From: Bifidobacterium goeldii
GTDB taxonomy: Bacteria; Actinomycetota; Actinomycetes; Actinomycetales; Bifidobacteriaceae
NCBI RefSeq assembly: GCF_003951095.1
Contig: NZ_QXGL01000002.1
Location: 1 to 64,000 of the forward strand
Direction: 5' to 3'
DNA: 64,000 nucleotides
Below, piece after piece: positions 62,470 to 64,000 of this stretch (position 1 is the first letter of the stretch; the number at the start of each line of letters is the position of its first letter). The notes beneath the pieces were generated by a model. That model ran no database searches, was not told the origin of the DNA, and saw nothing but the letters and a program-made list of their open reading frames with translations. The translations under genes were made by a program, and so were the position numbers.

Positions 62470-62630
62470 GTCTTCATTATGGCCCCAAGCACGTGACCGC
62501 AGTGTATCGCGCTTCTATTCGGCGCTCGGCGTAGGGCGACACGCTTCGTTCGTCTTCAAGCTGAAGTTGTTGAGTGGTACTGGGATGCTGGAGAGCAATA
62601 ACGAACGTGCTTGAAAGCGAGGGGAATATT

Positions 62631-63002
62631 ATGGTTATTGCGCTCAATACGCAGGATTTTGAGAAGACGATTACGAACAATGAGCTGGTGTTCGTTGATT
62701 TCTGGGCAACGTGGTGTGGACCGTGCCGCCAGTTCGGCCCGATTTTTGAGGCTGCCTCTGAGCAGAACCCGGACATTACGTTCGCCAAGGTTGATATTGA
62801 CGCTAACCAGGATCTTGCTGCTGCCGCTGGTATTCAGGCTGTGCCTACGCTGATGATTCTCAAGCAGGGTCAGATTATTTTCCAGCAGGCTGGCGCATTG
62901 AACGCTGAAGCGCTTGACGATCTGATTAGCCAGGCGAAAGCGCTGGATATGAGCGCAGCTGCTGAGTCTGCATCTGCTGCTAATTCCGAGCAGACTGCCT
63001 GA
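62631..63002 (+). CDS. trxA: Thioredoxin
   Basis: The 123-residue protein is a single thioredoxin domain with the active site WCGPC (CGPC at 29-32). The rest of the fold is typical (VDIDANQDLAAAAGIQAVPTLMILKQG). The start at 62631 has GAGGGG 6 bp upstream and gives the usual short N-terminus; a frame open from 62574 is not needed. The last ~15 residues are an Ala/Ser-rich tail. It reduces protein disulphides in the cytosol. It is divergent from the DUF4916 operon and followed by a weak hairpin (63013-63046). Confidence 0.95.
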   Translation: MVIALNTQDFEKTITNNELVFVDFWATWCGPCRQFGPIFEAASEQNPDITFAKVDIDANQDLAAAAGIQAVPTLMILKQGQIIFQQAGALNAEALDDLISQAKALDMSAAAESASAANSEQTA

Positions 63003-63012
63003 GCTGGTTAAG

Positions 63013-63046
63013 CCAAGCCCAGTAATGAGCATCTGAGAAGGCTTGG
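63013..63046 (+). terminator. Weak hairpin after thioredoxin
   Basis: CCAAGCC (63013-63019) and GGCTTGG (63040-63046) form a 7-bp stem with a 20-nt loop, 10 bp past the stop codon. There is no T-run. In the 284 bp to the next gene, only a candidate -10 box (TAAACT near 63170) was otherwise noted. Confidence 0.35.
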
Positions 63047-63286
63047 AGCGGACTGCACCCCCGATTATTGGACTAAAACCTCCGATGTAATGAACGAAAG
63101 TTCGGTTTCATTGCCGGTCTCTCCGCTCCCATGCATTGCAGATGTGGAACAAAAGGTAATCCCCTTGGTCTAAACTGTTGAGCAGTGCGTGCATGCCAGT
63201 GCGATCCTCGCGGACCGTCACGCCGACGTGGACTTCCCTATCGAAATCCAGTCACACTGAGGATTATTGGACGATCAAGGAGCATA

Positions 63287-64000
63287 ATGGCCAGCCATCG
63301 CAGAGCGCATACACCTACGCTGCTCTCACTCAGCAAGCGTCAGTGGATTCGTCTTGTCGCGATCATGGCGGCGGTAATCATGGTAATTGCCGCTGGCATT
63401 GTCTCCCGCAATTTCTACGCCGATAAGGAAGGCACCGCTGCCTCCACGGTGAAGGAATATTCAGCCACCGATTTGGCTGGCAGCACGGTTTCTCGTGGAT
63501 CGACGCGTACCGAACTGCGCGGAGATAACGGAGATACCAGCTATGTGACGGTGAAAATCAACGGCAAGTCCCGCGTTGTACTGGGCACTGATTTCACGAA
63601 TGTCAAGTCAGTGCTGGATGCAGGCGACATCACTCTTGAACCAGACGATTCTGTCTCCCCCTCGCTAGACACCAAGGTGGATGAATCCACCGTTATTACT
63701 ATTACGCGCGCCAACACGCAGGTAGAAACTTCTGACGACCCGATTGCATTCAACATCGTCAAGAAGGAAACCTCCTCACTGCCTAAGGGCCAGGAAAAGG
63801 TTGAAACCGAAGGCGAAGAGGGCGTAATGGAAACCACTAGCTTGGTTACTCGCTCTGGCGATACGGTTGTTTCTTCGAACGTGTTCACGTCCTACGTGAA
63901 GAAAGCACCAGTCGATAAGGTGATTCTCGTAGGTACTGGTTCGACCGCCACTACGTCGAGCAACAGTCTTGGCGATACGGTGCCAGCAGGCGAAATGCAG
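63287..64000 (+). CDS. DUF348/G5-domain cell-wall protein (Rpf/YabE-like), 5' part
   Basis: An open frame of 238 codons runs off the window end. It starts with a basic segment and one hydrophobic helix (about residues 21-41, IRLVAIMAAVIMVIAAGIV), acting as signal or anchor. A DUF348-type repeat follows (about 75-140, VKSVLDAGDITLEPDDSVSP) and then a G5 domain (about 145-215, with LPKGQEKVETEGEEGVME). This order is typical of actinobacterial resuscitation-promoting-factor-like or YabE-like wall hydrolases, whose catalytic domain would lie beyond the window. AAGGAG precedes the ATG at good spacing. Confidence 0.88.
   Translation, partial: MASHRRAHTPTLLSLSKRQWIRLVAIMAAVIMVIAAGIVSRNFYADKEGTAASTVKEYSATDLAGSTVSRGSTRTELRGDNGDTSYVTVKINGKSRVVLGTDFTNVKSVLDAGDITLEPDDSVSPSLDTKVDESTVITITRANTQVETSDDPIAFNIVKKETSSLPKGQEKVETEGEEGVMETTSLVTRSGDTVVSSNVFTSYVKKAPVDKVILVGTGSTATTSSNSLGDTVPAGEMQ

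Noticed and set aside
63047-63286. c-di-AMP riboswitch upstream of the G5/DUF348 gene
   Set aside because: Such riboswitches occur before rpf-like genes in actinobacteria, but I could not match the conserved core by eye. A covariance-model search would be needed.
1-64000. tRNA or rRNA genes
   Set aside because: I looked for tRNA-like cloverleaf ends in the intergenic gaps and saw none; a dedicated search was not possible.

Overview
The window looks like a chromosomal segment of a high-GC Gram-positive bacterium, most likely a Bifidobacterium or close relative. This rests on the rpoB-rpoC pair, a dapB-dapA-rnj-pepN block, an AdnAB-type helicase-nuclease pair, the ACT/UPF0210 pair, a DeoR-galT-galK cluster, an actinobacterial DUF4916 protein, an RNase J with an R/G/N-rich N-terminal tail, and moderately high-GC codon use. 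No rRNA, tRNA or complete insertion sequence was seen. Most genes lie on the minus strand.

Positions 1-4400 are an accessory island. It holds an XRE regulator with an operator over its start codon, an AbiEi-like protein with a nuclease-like C-terminus, and a complete toxin-antidote pair. Four arrays of a short dispersed repeat (core TGTGCATATCCGG) separate them. Positions 4400-14000 carry pepN, rnj, dapA, dapB, an MFS permease and a GNAT acetyltransferase. Positions 14100-22800 encode two very large overlapping AdnAB-like subunits for double-strand break processing. A PP2C phosphatase and an FHA protein follow, converging on a small copy of the repeat. Then come rpoC and rpoB (24968-32759), with a seven-copy repeat array upstream of the rpoB promoter.

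Positions 33300-46750 hold a membrane-anchored protein, mutY, trmL, a seven-unit phased palindrome array, the UPF0210/ACT pair, a DHA2-type exporter with a possible leader attenuator, the galactose genes with their DeoR regulator, pyrD and an OYE-family reductase. Positions 46900-64000 hold a class A PBP, a Crp-family regulator, a lipoate ligase-like protein, leuB, a prolyl oligopeptidase, an App1-like protein next to gcvH, an L,D-transpeptidase, a nudC-hydrolase-DUF4916 operon, thioredoxin and the start of a G5/DUF348 cell-wall protein that runs off the end.

The most unusual content is non-coding. There are six dispersed arrays of one motif in direct and inverted orientation around a conserved G-rich core. 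There is one array of seven 39-40 bp palindromes separated by about 12 or 24 bp. There are also MITE-like elements with long terminal inverted repeats, a 170 bp tandem duplication, and a bidirectional terminator cassette present twice. None is obviously coding, and none is a standard CRISPR. All functional statements are based on reading the sequence and on family knowledge; no database search was run.
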